In this document: piece by piece, positions 44,603 through 55,195 of the stretch
How positions within the stretch are numbered: the first letter of the stretch is position 1
Layout of the letters: each line of letters begins with the position of its first letter
Assembly: GCF_036898095.1 (NCBI RefSeq)
Contig: NC_090765.1
Location: forward strand, 33,875,507 to 33,939,506
DNA: 64,000 nucleotides
Source: Palaemon carinicauda
Lineage: Eukaryota; Arthropoda; Malacostraca; Decapoda; Palaemonidae
Direction of reading: 5' to 3'
The notes under the pieces: model-generated
Databases searched by the model: none
What the model was told of the DNA's origin: nothing
The model's input: the letters and a program-made list of their open reading frames with translations, nothing else
Program-made: the position numbers and the translations under genes

Positions 44603-46059
44603 GAGCAAAATCCCGAAGGCCTCTCAGTGCCTCGAAAATGTTCCCTAGTGGTGATGGAGTCAGATCCTTTTAAAGAAATATCCCTGACTAGTAGGGTGAA
44701 AAAGAAGACTTCCATGAAAAGGACCTCAGATCATCAATTTAAGTTCAGGAGGCTACCACATTATCAATCCTATCTTAAACTAAAATAGGCTCCAAATTCT
44801 TAGCTTAATACTTTCAAGACCCACAAGCTTGGTACTAGTCAACAAGGCATCAGCAATCTCACTTTTGTCATGATTAGTAGTCTTATCCCCTGAATTACAA
44901 GATAATTAGCTTTTACGAATAGAATCTTCAACATGAACTGCTACTAACCGAAGATACTCCTGCATGAAAGGAGCTGAGGGAGAACTACATTCCTCAGTAC
45001 ATTCATCTCACAAACTTCCCCGTCACGATAAAAAAAGAATGAAGATCATTATCGGCAAAGAATACATCTCATGAACAACTCTCACAATAAGACATAGCAA
45101 AGCCAGATGAAGATTTCCCCTTTACATAAATAAAAGTTTTCTAATTTGAATAAAAAATCAAAATCTGGACCACAGGCAACTACGCATTATCAAGTGACGA
45201 GAGAGCTGCTGGCAAAGAGTGCGGTTACACGCACAGTATAATTGCTATGTACCATTATACGATTTCAATACATAACAAGAGGGGTGCAACTATTTATTAC
45301 AAAGGAAAGGGAAATTTGAGTACTGTAGACATTATCAATTAAGCCAGCTATGAAGGAGGCAATATGAGTGCCTAGGGAAGTTTGCAGAACTAATATCTTT
45401 CATTACATTGAAATGCAATAAAAACAAAGAATTTAATAATCTAAAACTAGCTACTGAGTTTCCTTTTCTGTACATATTCTTTTGTGTATCAGCACTTACC
45501 AATTAACATTACAAGCATCTTTGGAAATTAAGATCTCTTCAAAATAGTTATGTTCATAAAATAAAATATAATTTTTGTATTTACATGCCAAAAGTAACCA
45601 ACAACTTATTATATGACTTTACATTTGTGGGATTGTACAATCCCATTCAAAATATCCGTATTTTATGGCTTGTAATATATAAATACACATTTCTTCCAAG
45701 ACCATTTTGATTAGTAATAAAGCCTTTTATTTCCTACTTATTTGAAAAATGTATAAAAGTTGTCATGCAGTACATTGCATGCAGTTACAAGAGAGCTTTA
45801 AAGGTAGCTGTACAATATCATAAACAACTTTCTTAACCAATTTCAGCTTGCACTTACAACCATAGTTTTATGAAAATTATAAGTAAATATAGCAAAGAAA
45901 AAAAAATTAACAATACTCAAAATGATACATAAATAAAATATCTAAACTGTACAGAAAAAAATATTTATCATTAATGCACTTTTCCCAAAAGGGAGGGGTT
46001 CCAGAGAGTATAATTAACACTCACTGCCACTTTCATACTTCAGTTGCAGATCATGGAAG
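44603..46059. other. AT-rich intergenic DNA
   Basis: No coding exon, RNA gene or repeat could be supported. Sequence is AT-rich with homopolymer A and T runs. Confidence 0.45.
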
Positions 46060-47110
46060 AACCACAAGGGTTGGAAATTTCTACTCCATTAGCTGCTTTA
46101 AAAACCTATATTATTAACAGGGCATTGAATGACCCCAAACACAGGAGCACTTGCCTCTCTCGTACACTCATTTACGCCTTCACTAGAAATATTAGGCCCT
46201 TCTCAAATAGATCTTTTACAGCATCTATCCAACAGTTTCTAGGTCATCCTCAACTATAACTTCTTTATTATTCATTCTGTCCACATGATGAAATCAAAAT
46301 TCTAACCTAACAGCATATTTGCTTCACCTGTTTTTCTTTCAATCACTTTCATATCAATATTTTGGGTCACCATTTCCTTCCAATATCATCCATAAATAAT
46401 TCCTCATATTTTGCAAATCGCCTCTTACTTGCAACTACAAAAATCAAATACTTCCATTCTTCCACCATATATGTTTTAATTTTTCCAGTTTCCTGCTTTC
46501 TACTTATCTTCATGACCTCACTAATATTTACCGTCAATATCATTTAGAAGATGTTTTCAAACTTTCCCTAGTTTCTTCAGTTTCTATTTAGTATTGCCAA
46601 TCAGTCATGATCTCATTTGCAATTATTCGTCATTCACTACTGATGGCTATTATCATTTCTCTGAATTCATGCATCGGTCCATCCATAAGGATATTGAACA
46701 ATTGGGGATGCATTATAGAATGTACAATAACAGGCTGATGTTTACTGCGTAAATACATTTCCTAGTAATACTAAACAATATCCCTATACAATTATGCTTT
46801 TTCCTTATATTTATAATTTTGCCAAGACACAGATCAGACCGAGAGCAAACCGAAAGTGTGAATACCCCGGTACCTAGACCAAACCGAGACTGGAGCGAGA
46901 CCGGACCGATAGTGTGAATCAACCTTTAATCCACTCGCCTACTCCTTCAAAAATTTCCTGTATGTAGACACCTTACAAACACTGACATGCAACTCATTCA
47001 TGCAATCACCCCTTACAACAGTAATTTACATGCAATTCCATCAACTTGTGGTCCTTTTCCATTCACCAACCTCTTACCGGTTCGCCTAATATCTACTTGA
47101 CCATTAAGGG
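46060..47110 (-). pseudogene. RTE-like non-LTR reverse transcriptase remnant
   Basis: Minus-strand fragments in order: GKRLVNGKGPQVDGIACKLL (near 47080-47020), GCIMHPQLFNILMDGPMHEF (near 46720-46660), EEWKYLI (near 46460) and a GRPR-x-TW-like end (near 46255-46215). These are successive RT motifs of RTE-type elements. A segment with two near-repeats of CGGT..GGTCTCGCTC type and TTCACACT (about 46845-46925) interrupts it. Many stops; no function. Confidence 0.55.
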
Positions 47111-47559
47111 AGGAGATTAACTACCCCAATCATTCATACTTAGACCACTACAGAGCTGGCCTGAAAACCTAATATCCACAAAGGTCATTTCCTATGCTGA
47201 GTTACTAAGCTTAGCCTCTTTCTGTCTTTCACACTCGACTCATCTTCAAATACTCATTCCGACTAACCAGGTGTGCATTATGAAAGTTTACATTTTCAAA
47301 TCTGATATCCATTTGATTATTAACCTCTCTCTGGATGCACTGTGCTTACATGTAGAAATTCTTTTACATTTTTTTTCCATAAACATTCTTTTTCACTTTG
47401 TATTAATCCATTTATAGGAAAAGGAGATCAAAATGATTTTGTCTCGTATCTATATAGTGGAAAATTCATACATTCTTCACATTGAACTACTGTACAATAG
47501 TAACCAAAGGAGTAATCTATTTCTGTATAAACAATGGAGTGATGGTTTTAAAGGTTTAA

Positions 47560-47825
47560 AGTTTTAAAGGCCGCTCATGAACGGCTGAGGCAAGGGACAG
47601 TGACAATGCCCTGGAGACTGACCATATAAACATTTGATCAGCAGCCAAGCCCCCTCTCCATCCAAGCTAGGACCAAGGAGGGCCGGACAATGGCTGCTGA
47701 TGACTCAGCAGATAGACCTATAACTTCCCCATTACCCCCATCCTTAGCTCACAAGGATGGTGAGGTTATAGCAACCAAAGAAACTATCAAGTTTAAGCAG
47801 CCACCACAACCCTACTTTGGGAAAT
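47560..47825. repeat. Probable dispersed repeat (TTTAAAGGCCGCTCATGAA type)
   Basis: A GC-richer block in AT-rich DNA starts with TTTAAAGGTTTAAAG-like units at 47549 and includes GCCGCTCATGAACGG and GGACAATGGCTGCTGATGAC. It looks like a SINE-like or non-LTR 3' tail repeat that I associate with crustacean genomes. Only one copy is in this window, so repetition is not shown here. Confidence 0.35.
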
Positions 47826-49140
47826 ATGAGTAATTCTTAGAGTAGTATTTCATTATGCACGGACTTTAAATTGGACCATTCAAATAGGCTTAACATTCAA
47901 TTCAATGCAGCTACAATAAAACATATAAAGAATGATGAAACATTATCTTAAGAAATTATAATCATCAAATTACACAGCTCTCAAATACCCAGTCAATAAA
48001 TGTGACAGATCATTGGGCCACTTCAACCACAAATGAAACTTATTATTGCTAATAAAATATTTTTCTTTAAAATAACAGAATAAATTGTAACCTTTTTTCA
48101 AATATTCATTTGTACTCATAAATCTATACATTAAAAATTTCTAATCAATAATTGCTCCAAAAATAACAACAAACCTTTTTTCAAAACAATATTTACATCA
48201 GTCTACAACATTCTACAATACTTAACATGATAAAATTAGCAATGAAGGGTACAAATAACACTAATATTTAACAAAATATAAAGCCACTTTTTGTGGCAAT
48301 TTTTGTTAAATAACTTGCTGACAAAACAAAACTTAAACTCCAAGTCTTCAAAACTACAGCTCTTTAAGGAATAGTTATATTGTCTTTTTACTTCAATCAT
48401 ATCATTCTTCCAACTTTGGGTCCTCTATATGACTATTCTAATGTCCTGTTAAGATCTTGAGTTTCAGGTTCAAAAAGAAAGCTTCTTACAGATGAAGTTC
48501 AATAATTATAAAATAAAAATGGAATTTTTATAATTAAATTTTACATTTCTATAATCACCCAATGTTCATATTTCTTCTTCTTTAGAAGCTCTGTTTAATC
48601 GATATCACACATGGAACTTTAAAATTTTAATAACTTTACCATCTTTCCCTTCAATAAACATATGCTCTTAGTAAAGTGGTAAGAAGCCCAGAAATGAAAG
48701 GCCAATCTGTTTGGTCTTTCAGTTTCAAAGTCAAAATTATCTCTACCCTCTTGATACCACAGGTCATTGGGGAATACAAAAATAAGAAATATTATTAACA
48801 AAATTCTATGAACCTTCCCTGATGTTCATAGTGCTGACTCCCACACTGCTAGAAGTGCCATGCCAGTGAAGGGATAGGATAACCTTAAGTAAAAGCAATT
48901 TAGTTCATATTTACTAGTTTGGTTTGGGTTGCTTCTTAAAAACCATCTCAAAATACTGTTTGAAATACAGGTCTCCAGACTGTTTACTAATGATATATAA
49001 AATATTAGAATGTAGATTGTTTCTAAATGATCCTTTTGATCGATTTCAAATAAATTATCAAATAAAACATGCTAGAGAGTTATTGGGTCCTTTGACTGGT
49101 CAGACAGTACTACACTGCATTCCTCTCTCTGGTAATGGTT
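47826..49140. other. AT-rich intergenic DNA
   Basis: No exon or repeat boundary supported; frames are short and unconserved. Confidence 0.4.
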
Positions 49141-49580
49141 CACTTTCCCTTTGCCTACACATACACCAAATAGTCTGGCCTATTCTTTACAGATTCTCCT
49201 CTGTCCTCATACACCTGACAACACTGAGATTACCATACATTTCTTCTTCACCCACGGGGTTAACTACTGCACTGTAATTGTTCAGTGGCACACTTTCCTC
49301 TTAGTAAAGGTAGAAGAGACTCTTTAGCTATGGTAATCAGCACTTCTAGGAGAAGGATACTCCAAAATCAAACCATTCTTCTCTAGTCTTGGGTAGTGCC
49401 ATAGCCTCTGTACCATGGTCTTCCACTATCTTGGGTTAAAGTTCTCTTGCTTGAGGGTGCACACGAGCACACAATTCTACCTAATTTCTCTTCCTCTTGT
49501 TCTGTTAAAGTTTTTATAGTTTATATAGGGAATATTTATTTTAATGTTACTGTTCTTAAAATATTTTATTTTTCTTTGTT

Positions 49581-49689
49581 TCGTTTCCTAACTTGGCTAT
49601 TTTACCTGTTGAGGCGCCCTGAGCTTTTGCCATCCTGCATTACCAATTAGGGTTGTAGCTTAGCAAGTAATAAAAATAATAATAATAAC
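49581..49689 (+). repeat. Dispersed retroelement 3' tail, copy 1
   Basis: Shares ACTTGGCTATTTTACCTGTTG, GCATCCTGCA, and AGGGTTGTAGCTTAGCAAGT followed by (AAT)n with 50437-50568, and with the inverse at 60463-60617. A 3' tail of AAT repeats is typical of some non-LTR or SINE elements. The repeat probably extends left to about 49150, but no second copy here confirms that. Confidence 0.75.
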
Positions 49690-50436
49690 TCGCAGATACA
49701 TTATTAATCTGCTAAACTCAAAGTTAATTAGACTACGGTCCTGAAGCCACTATGGGGCACAGAAATCTTCCTAATAAGCATACCAGGATTCTTTAAGATA
49801 ATATTTGGAAAAAATCGACTTGGTACGCCACTAAGCTGCTGATAAGACTTTTAAAAGAAAGATTTATACAAAAATTAAGGGATGTATCTGCTCTCCTATT
49901 ACCATATACTTTCAAGCCTTTCATCAGATTTTGATCTAATTCTTTATGAGCTTCTGTGACCAAACTTAGAACTAGGAGTGACATTGCATTTTTGGTTAAA
50001 GGGTGATTAGGGACCATATTCCAACAAAACAATTTACAAACTCTCCTGTACCATCCCGTTCGTAGTAATAGGTATGCAGTTACTTCTAACAATCATACCT
50101 TCTTCATTATAAGGCACATTACTACACAGTATTCTGGAAGTTTTATTCCAGCTGTGATCAGATTGTGGAATGATTTATCCTAATCAGGCAGTTGAATCGG
50201 TGGGACTCAGAAGTTCAAACTTACTTTAAATATACTTTTCTATAGATAAGGTTGACACAGTTTAGCTTTATCGTTTATATATAACTGATCTATTCTTAAT
50301 ATTTTTGGCTAAGAAAAAGAGTCCTAGAGTAAAAATCAAGAGTCAACCTGGAGTACGGTAGTAAACTCCCGATTTCTGAGAAAGTCTACAAGATCACTTG
50401 AATAGCTACAGAAGGTAATGCTATAAGAAAAATAGC

Positions 50437-50568
50437 TTTCCTCACTGGGCTATTTTCCCTGTTGGGGCCCCTGGGCTTAAAACATCTTGCTTTTCAAACT
50501 AGGGTTGTAGTTTAGCAAGTAGTAGTAGTAGTAGTAGTAGTAATAATAATAATAATAATAATAATAAT
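50437..50568 (+). repeat. Dispersed retroelement 3' tail, copy 2
   Basis: TTCCTCACTGGGCTATTTTCCC, then CTTGCTTTTCAAACTAGGG, ending in (AGT)n(AAT)n at 50520-50568. Homologous to the copies at 49581 and 60463. Confidence 0.8.
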
Positions 50569-50589
50569 TCATTAAAAGGAACGGTGGAG

Positions 50590-51850
50590 TCAGCCAATCT
50601 AGCTAAAAACTCCAAGACCCTACCCAGACCAAGAGACCACTGGACTGGATGGTGATGGTCTTCTCAAGGCAAAATATTGAATGACATGAAACATGTCAGA
50701 GTCGAGATTCACATCAAAAGCACGCTTGAGAGGCTCCATTAAAATGGATCTATATGACAGTATAGTCGATAGCTGGAGATTCCTCTCCTTAAAGAGGGGG
50801 ACCAGAAAGTAAGCAAAGAAGTCTCGGGTTATCTGACAAACTGATCGATTCCGCAGAAAAGCCAACCACGTCTTCCACATTGATTGGCATTGTCTTGTGT
50901 ATGAAGAACTTTTGCAACTCCTCGAATAAGTCAAATTGTAGGCTGAGAATTCTTTTTTAGAAAATAAGGGAGAGAATATCCAAGCATGAAGGTTCCAGGT
51001 CAGAAGAGAGGAAGCGAAGGTAATCTGCCCTCCCAGTTTCTGATACAGATGTGTGAGTGAAGAAAGAGTATTCTTGGTCTTAGATGAAGAAGCAGTGGAT
51101 ACCACAGGCTGTTGGCCTAAAGTGATGTTATTAGCACACCTGTCCCTCTAAAATTTTGAAGGATTTTCAAAGCCTTTGAAATTAAATTTGTCAGCATTAT
51201 CAGATAAATCAATGACCACCTATTTCAATCTAGATTCAGAGCATCTCTTGCCACTGCTTGGGAGTCCATATTCAAAGCTATGTGGAGTGGCAGATGGTGA
51301 TTCTCTTTCAGAGCAAACAAGTCTATTTGGAGACCCAGCACTAACTCCAGGACCTCCAGAAAAGACTTCTGCATGACTCTCTGCTTGGATAGGATGTCCA
51401 CCACTACACTGAGTGAAACCGTCAGATGTAATGGCGAGAGATACAATTTCCTCTCCTGAAGTAACTTCAAAATGGAGAGGGTCTCTGCACTGAGGTGTTT
51501 AATCATGATCCCTTTTTATGAGGTAAAAGATTGCCACCTAATTGTCCATGAAGATTTTCACATATGAGTTTCATCTTGGACAAATCCTCTTCAATGTCAG
51601 AAAGGACACCATCAGTTCCAACATACATATGTGAAATACAGAGAAACGAGGGAACATTTGCGGAATTATCTCCCCAACCGGACTTGGAAGCATATGTAGG
51701 AATGATCATGAAAACTGGGGGAGGAACCAAAGGGTCCGACCTAACCAAAGCATTTGACATCACCTCAAGAACTGAAAATCGTTTTGCACCAACAGGGCAG
51801 TAGTACTTGGCAGTCCCAAAGTTCCCTCCAAGTTGCCCTTTTTTACACCA
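50590..51850 (-). mobile_element. DIRS-like element K fragment: RNase H to recombinase N-terminus
   Basis: Minus-strand order: RNase H start IIPTYASKSGWGDNS (near 51710; the usual TDAS is TYAS, losing the first Asp), then VVVDILSKQ and LGLQIDLFALKENHHLPLH (51420-51290), then the recombinase. Gag, RT and both ends are missing. Frames are broken between the parts. Confidence 0.65.
50620..51105 (-). pseudogene. DIRS-like tyrosine recombinase N-terminal half, element K
   Basis: A 161-residue open stretch carries the core-binding part: MWKTWLAFLRNRSVCQITRD, FFAYFLVPLFKERNLQLSTI, SYRSILMEPLKRAFDVNLD and RRPSPSSPVVSWSG. It lines up with residues 29-113 of the intact recombinase of element I. The catalytic C-terminal domain (Arg, His-x-x-Arg, Tyr) is absent, so it cannot act. 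Confidence 0.7.
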
Positions 51851-53171
51851 AGTTGAGGTCTGTTCTTTAACACCAGATCTACTATAGAGGCAAACAAAGA
51901 ATCCTATACAATATAGTATTTAAGTCTTCTTTACAGCCAGACTCAGAAGGGTAATAGAACCATGAGTGTTCGAAATTACCACACAAAATAAGTAAATGTG
52001 ATGAACTAGTGGCCAAGCTTGTAATCGAACAAAAACGCACTGTCATCCAGAGTGATCACGTGATGCAACTGAGCTGATAAATCACCCTGGTTTCCTTGTG
52101 TAGAAGTGCTAACCTAATGGGTAAGTATTGGATTGAAATACAATAAAAACATCACAATCTGGAAGGGGAGATACATTTCTTACCAAGGTAATTCGACTGA
52201 GGAAACTGAGGAATGGGAAGCTTCTAGAGTGCTACTTACCACTAAGCACTAAATTGTTTCATTACTTTGATGGAGGCGTGTATCGATAAAATGAGCTTCT
52301 GGAAAAGAAGCAATATGAACATTGGGGGAGATTCATAAAACTAAATGATATTGGTGATGGTGCAATTTATTTGTGATGCAAAATGTCATATTCAAGAAAT
52401 GAAATATATTATACTTTGAGTTATGAAAACTCAAGATTGCTGAAACAAATGACACATCAAACACGGTTTAAATGTGGTATTCAGATTTCTGAGGAACAAG
52501 AATATCTTAGAAAAAATAAATTCAACCAAATTGAATAATGGGGGGAACAGCATGGATAATATGGCAGGGCTGCAATAAAAAGTGATGAGATTGGACAGGC
52601 AAAGAATTGCAGATCATAGCTTTTCTTTTTTCACTAAATATATATAAAATATAAAATATTAATATCATAAAACGAGATCCTTTACACTCATAGAAAATAG
52701 ATTTTTGAATACATATTATTGGACTCTAGGATAGTATGTAATATGAATTATTTATTTCTAATAAAATGGCTTACATTGAACACCAGGTTTAAGGCCATCA
52801 TATACCATTGTGTGAACATCACCAATAAAGTATTAGTTATGGTAGCACCATAAAAATGGAATGAATGCTTTAATACTAACATCAGGCAACAGATACTACT
52901 TTGAGAGGGCTTTGTCAAAAATAACTAAAACTACATACACAATAAAAAAAATATAATGAGCCAGTTCAATGAGATTCAGTTCTCAACACAATTTTTTCAT
53001 ACCCCATGAAGTCAACAGGTGACATTATTTAATACTGCCAAAAATTAGATTCACTATGGTTTGAACTTTTTAAAATCTTGGGGAATAGATCTACAATATA
53101 ATCGAAAAAAAATATAAAAAGACCCAAAGTAGCATGCTTCAGAATGACTTACATATTGCAACAGGAAACTG
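51851..53171 (-). other. 3' flank of the acetoacetyl-CoA synthetase gene, including likely 3' UTR
   Basis: Directly downstream of the stop at 53172-53174 on the minus strand. The sequence is AT-rich. A canonical AATAAA (minus strand) at 52751-52756, about 416 nt after the stop, is a candidate polyadenylation signal. No other exon is seen. Confidence 0.4.
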
Positions 53172-53309
53172 TTACCATCCTTGTAGCTCTGGCAAGTTTG
53201 CATAAAGGTCAAGTGAATCAGGATTGGAAAGGGCTGAACGATTCTTGACTGTTGCTCCTTCGATCATTTGCCTAACTGCCACTTCTACTTTCTTGCCACT
53301 GACAGTGTA
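53172..53309 (-). CDS. AACS: Acetoacetyl-CoA synthetase, last coding exon
   Basis: The acceptor CTTTTTGTTGCAG precedes the exon at 53309, and the TAA stop is 53174-53172. It encodes 45 residues starting YTVSGKKVEVAV and ending in LYANLPELQGW. With the Pro ending the previous exon this forms P-Y-T-V-S-G-K, the A10 motif of adenylate-forming (ANL) enzymes, whose Lys is catalytic. The S/N-P-x-x-L-D-L-Y...P-E-L-Q-G ending is characteristic of acetoacetyl-CoA synthetase rather than acetyl-CoA synthetase. The enzyme makes acetoacetyl-CoA from acetoacetate, ATP and CoA in the cytosol, feeding ketone carbon into sterol and fatty acid synthesis. The exon joins 59680-59882 in phase 0. Confidence 0.9.
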   Translation of the reverse strand, partial: YTVSGKKVEVAVRQMIEGATVKNRSALSNPDSLDLYANLPELQGW

Positions 53310-53554
53310 CTGCAACAAAAAGGAAAAGAAAACTTTGAATTTTGATTGAATAACAGAATTTTGTAAAAAAATAAATAATTTCAATACTTACTTCAAAGCC
53401 ATTAAGCTAATATCCTCTAAGTGTAAGTTTCTCAATGTTGAAATAGAAAACTAAAGCTCTCTCTCTCTACCCTTATATCTTTCTCCTCTTGGGGGAGCAA
53501 ATCAGCATATATATATGCTGGGAACCCCCTTTCCTGTATTACAATCCTGTGAGA

Positions 53555-53860
53555 CATCAAAGAGGTGGAGTTGTGGGGAGAGTGACTGCTCCCCGCACTC
53601 TAGTTTTGGGGTGTTTGAATGTGCGTGGATGTAGTGCGATAGAGAGTAAAAGATGTGAGATTGGAAGTATGTTTAGGAATAGAAGGATGGATATATTGGT
53701 TTTGTGTGAGACAAAGATAAAAGGGAAAGGTAAAGTGATGTTTGGTGAAATGTCTGGTATAGTGTCTGGGATTGAAAGGGGAAGAGCAAGAAAAGGAGTG
53801 GCTTTATTGCTGAGTGAATGGATGACGGGTAAAGTAGTGGAATGGAAGGAGATATCACAA
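53555..53860 (+). pseudogene. RTE-like non-LTR endonuclease (APE) N-terminal fragment
   Basis: The frame reads LVLGCLNVRGCSAIESKRCE, then GSMFRNRRMDILVLCETKIK, GMSG-like GEMSGIVSGIERGRARKGVA and VVEWKEIS. These are the first motifs of the apurinic endonuclease domain of RTE-type elements (N-V-R and E-T-K). It ends abruptly at 53860, where the palindromic module starts, so insertion of the module truncated it, or both were joined later. No RT part of this element is seen downstream. Confidence 0.75.
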
Positions 53861-54194
53861 ATTTTAAGTAATTTGTATTTTTCCTAACAGTACTTACCTC
53901 AAACTACTTTCTTAGGAGGATCTGGGATCTCCTTCCATCCGACCAGAATTTTGTGTAGTTTACCCTATTCCCGTTCTCTATGTGGGGTAATCTCTGGCGG
54001 AGTATACGCGCCCAGAGATAACCCAGGGTAAGAGAGCATGCTTTCTCAGGTCTCGCTCCTCAGTAAGTTTTGGTGGAAAGAGGTTCTCATCTCTCTATTA
54101 AGTCCTGTAAGTCACTCGGGGCAGGATGGGTGGGCCATAACCCGAAAGTAATTCGAGGTAAGTACTGTTAGGAAAAATACAAATTACTTAAAAT
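53861..54194. repeat. Palindromic terminal module at the left side of element I
   Basis: Arms 53861-53900 and 54155-54194 are a perfect 40-bp inverted repeat, and they contain the same TAATTTGTATTTTTCCTAAC 20-mer as the element E module. The phrase TACTTACCTC(G/A)AACTACTTTCTTAGGA follows the left arm (53891) and occurs again just after the right arm (54219), as a direct repeat. Confidence 0.85.
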
Positions 54195-54479
54195 TTGTGA
54201 TTTGTTCCAACACTGAGTACTTACCTCGAACTACTTTCTTAGGAGACTTATACCTTAGGAAGTGGGAGTGTACTGCAGGGCTCAGAGACTGGGAAGATGG
54301 AAGCAAAAAAAGGGGAAACCTAGATAGGGGGCTAGGTTCCGCTGACCCATCGAAAGAGAACACCCGAAATAGGGAAAACTACCCAAAAACCTAACTTAGT
54401 GTCTAAGTGGCTTACCTCTGTAAAAAAAGCCTTGGGGGCGTATTTCTTCAGTGACGATGAATTTTATGGTAGTTAAAAG

Positions 54480-55195
54480 CCTTCCGAGTCCCTTTAAGGG
54501 AAGGTAATTAAGAACTCCCTAAGCTTAACGACCATCTGCTACGTAGGGAACAAGACACCAAGGAGAGGCTAGCTGCCTCCCTATCCCATCAAGTTCAACT
54601 TGAGGCAATGGCCGGGGACATTCGGGTCCCGGACTTCTACATGGTTCTTGCTAAGACCCACCTTGCGACCGTGATGAAGGATTTGTTCAGCTTCATCAAG
54701 GCCCGGAGAGCCTGAAGAGAGTACATGTTCGCCAATGCAGCCGTGAAGCATGAACCCTGGAAACTGATCTCCTCCAACATCTGGGGCAAACATCTCTTCC
54801 CAACAGCTTTAGTGAAGGAGATCGTGGACAAGGCTGCCACTGAGAACCGGAACCTTCTCAACAAGTGGGGCATGTCCCGGAAGAGGAAGTCCTCTCAGGA
54901 TGAAAGTCCGCAACCTAAGAGGAAACCCTCCAAGCCTAGACAACAGCGTCACGCCAAACATCAGTTTCCGGCTCCCGCTACTCCCCAGATAGTGGCCCAG
55001 CCACAGCAGACCTTTCAGCTGGTCCCTCAACCGGTGGTGTCCCAATCACCAGTTTTCACTCCTGCCTACGAGAGACAGTCCACTACCTTTCGTCCCAGAG
55101 GTAGAGGCTCCGGCAGAGACTCCTCTCGTCGTCCTTCCAGAGGCAAAGGAGGAAGGGGAGCAAGCGGCCAAGGTGGTAAACCCTCAGGAAACTAG
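54480..55195 (+). pseudogene. DIRS-like Gag C-terminal half, element I
   Basis: The frame starts near 54525 with LLRREQDTKERLAASLSHQV-like sequence, then FYMVLAKTHLATVMKDLFSF, a TGA at 54714-54716, and an open stretch of 156 residues ending at 55195. It carries LISSNIWGKHLFPTALVKEI, basic KRKSSQDESPQPKRK, Gln/Pro-rich sequence and a Gly/Arg tail (RGRGSGRDSSRRPSRGKGG). This matches the element B Gag closely. The N-terminal Cys domain is missing. Its end overlaps the Pol frame by at least 23 bp at +1. Confidence 0.75.

Noticed and set aside
49447..49650. A 67-residue open frame
   Set aside because: It lies within the dispersed retroelement tail repeat.
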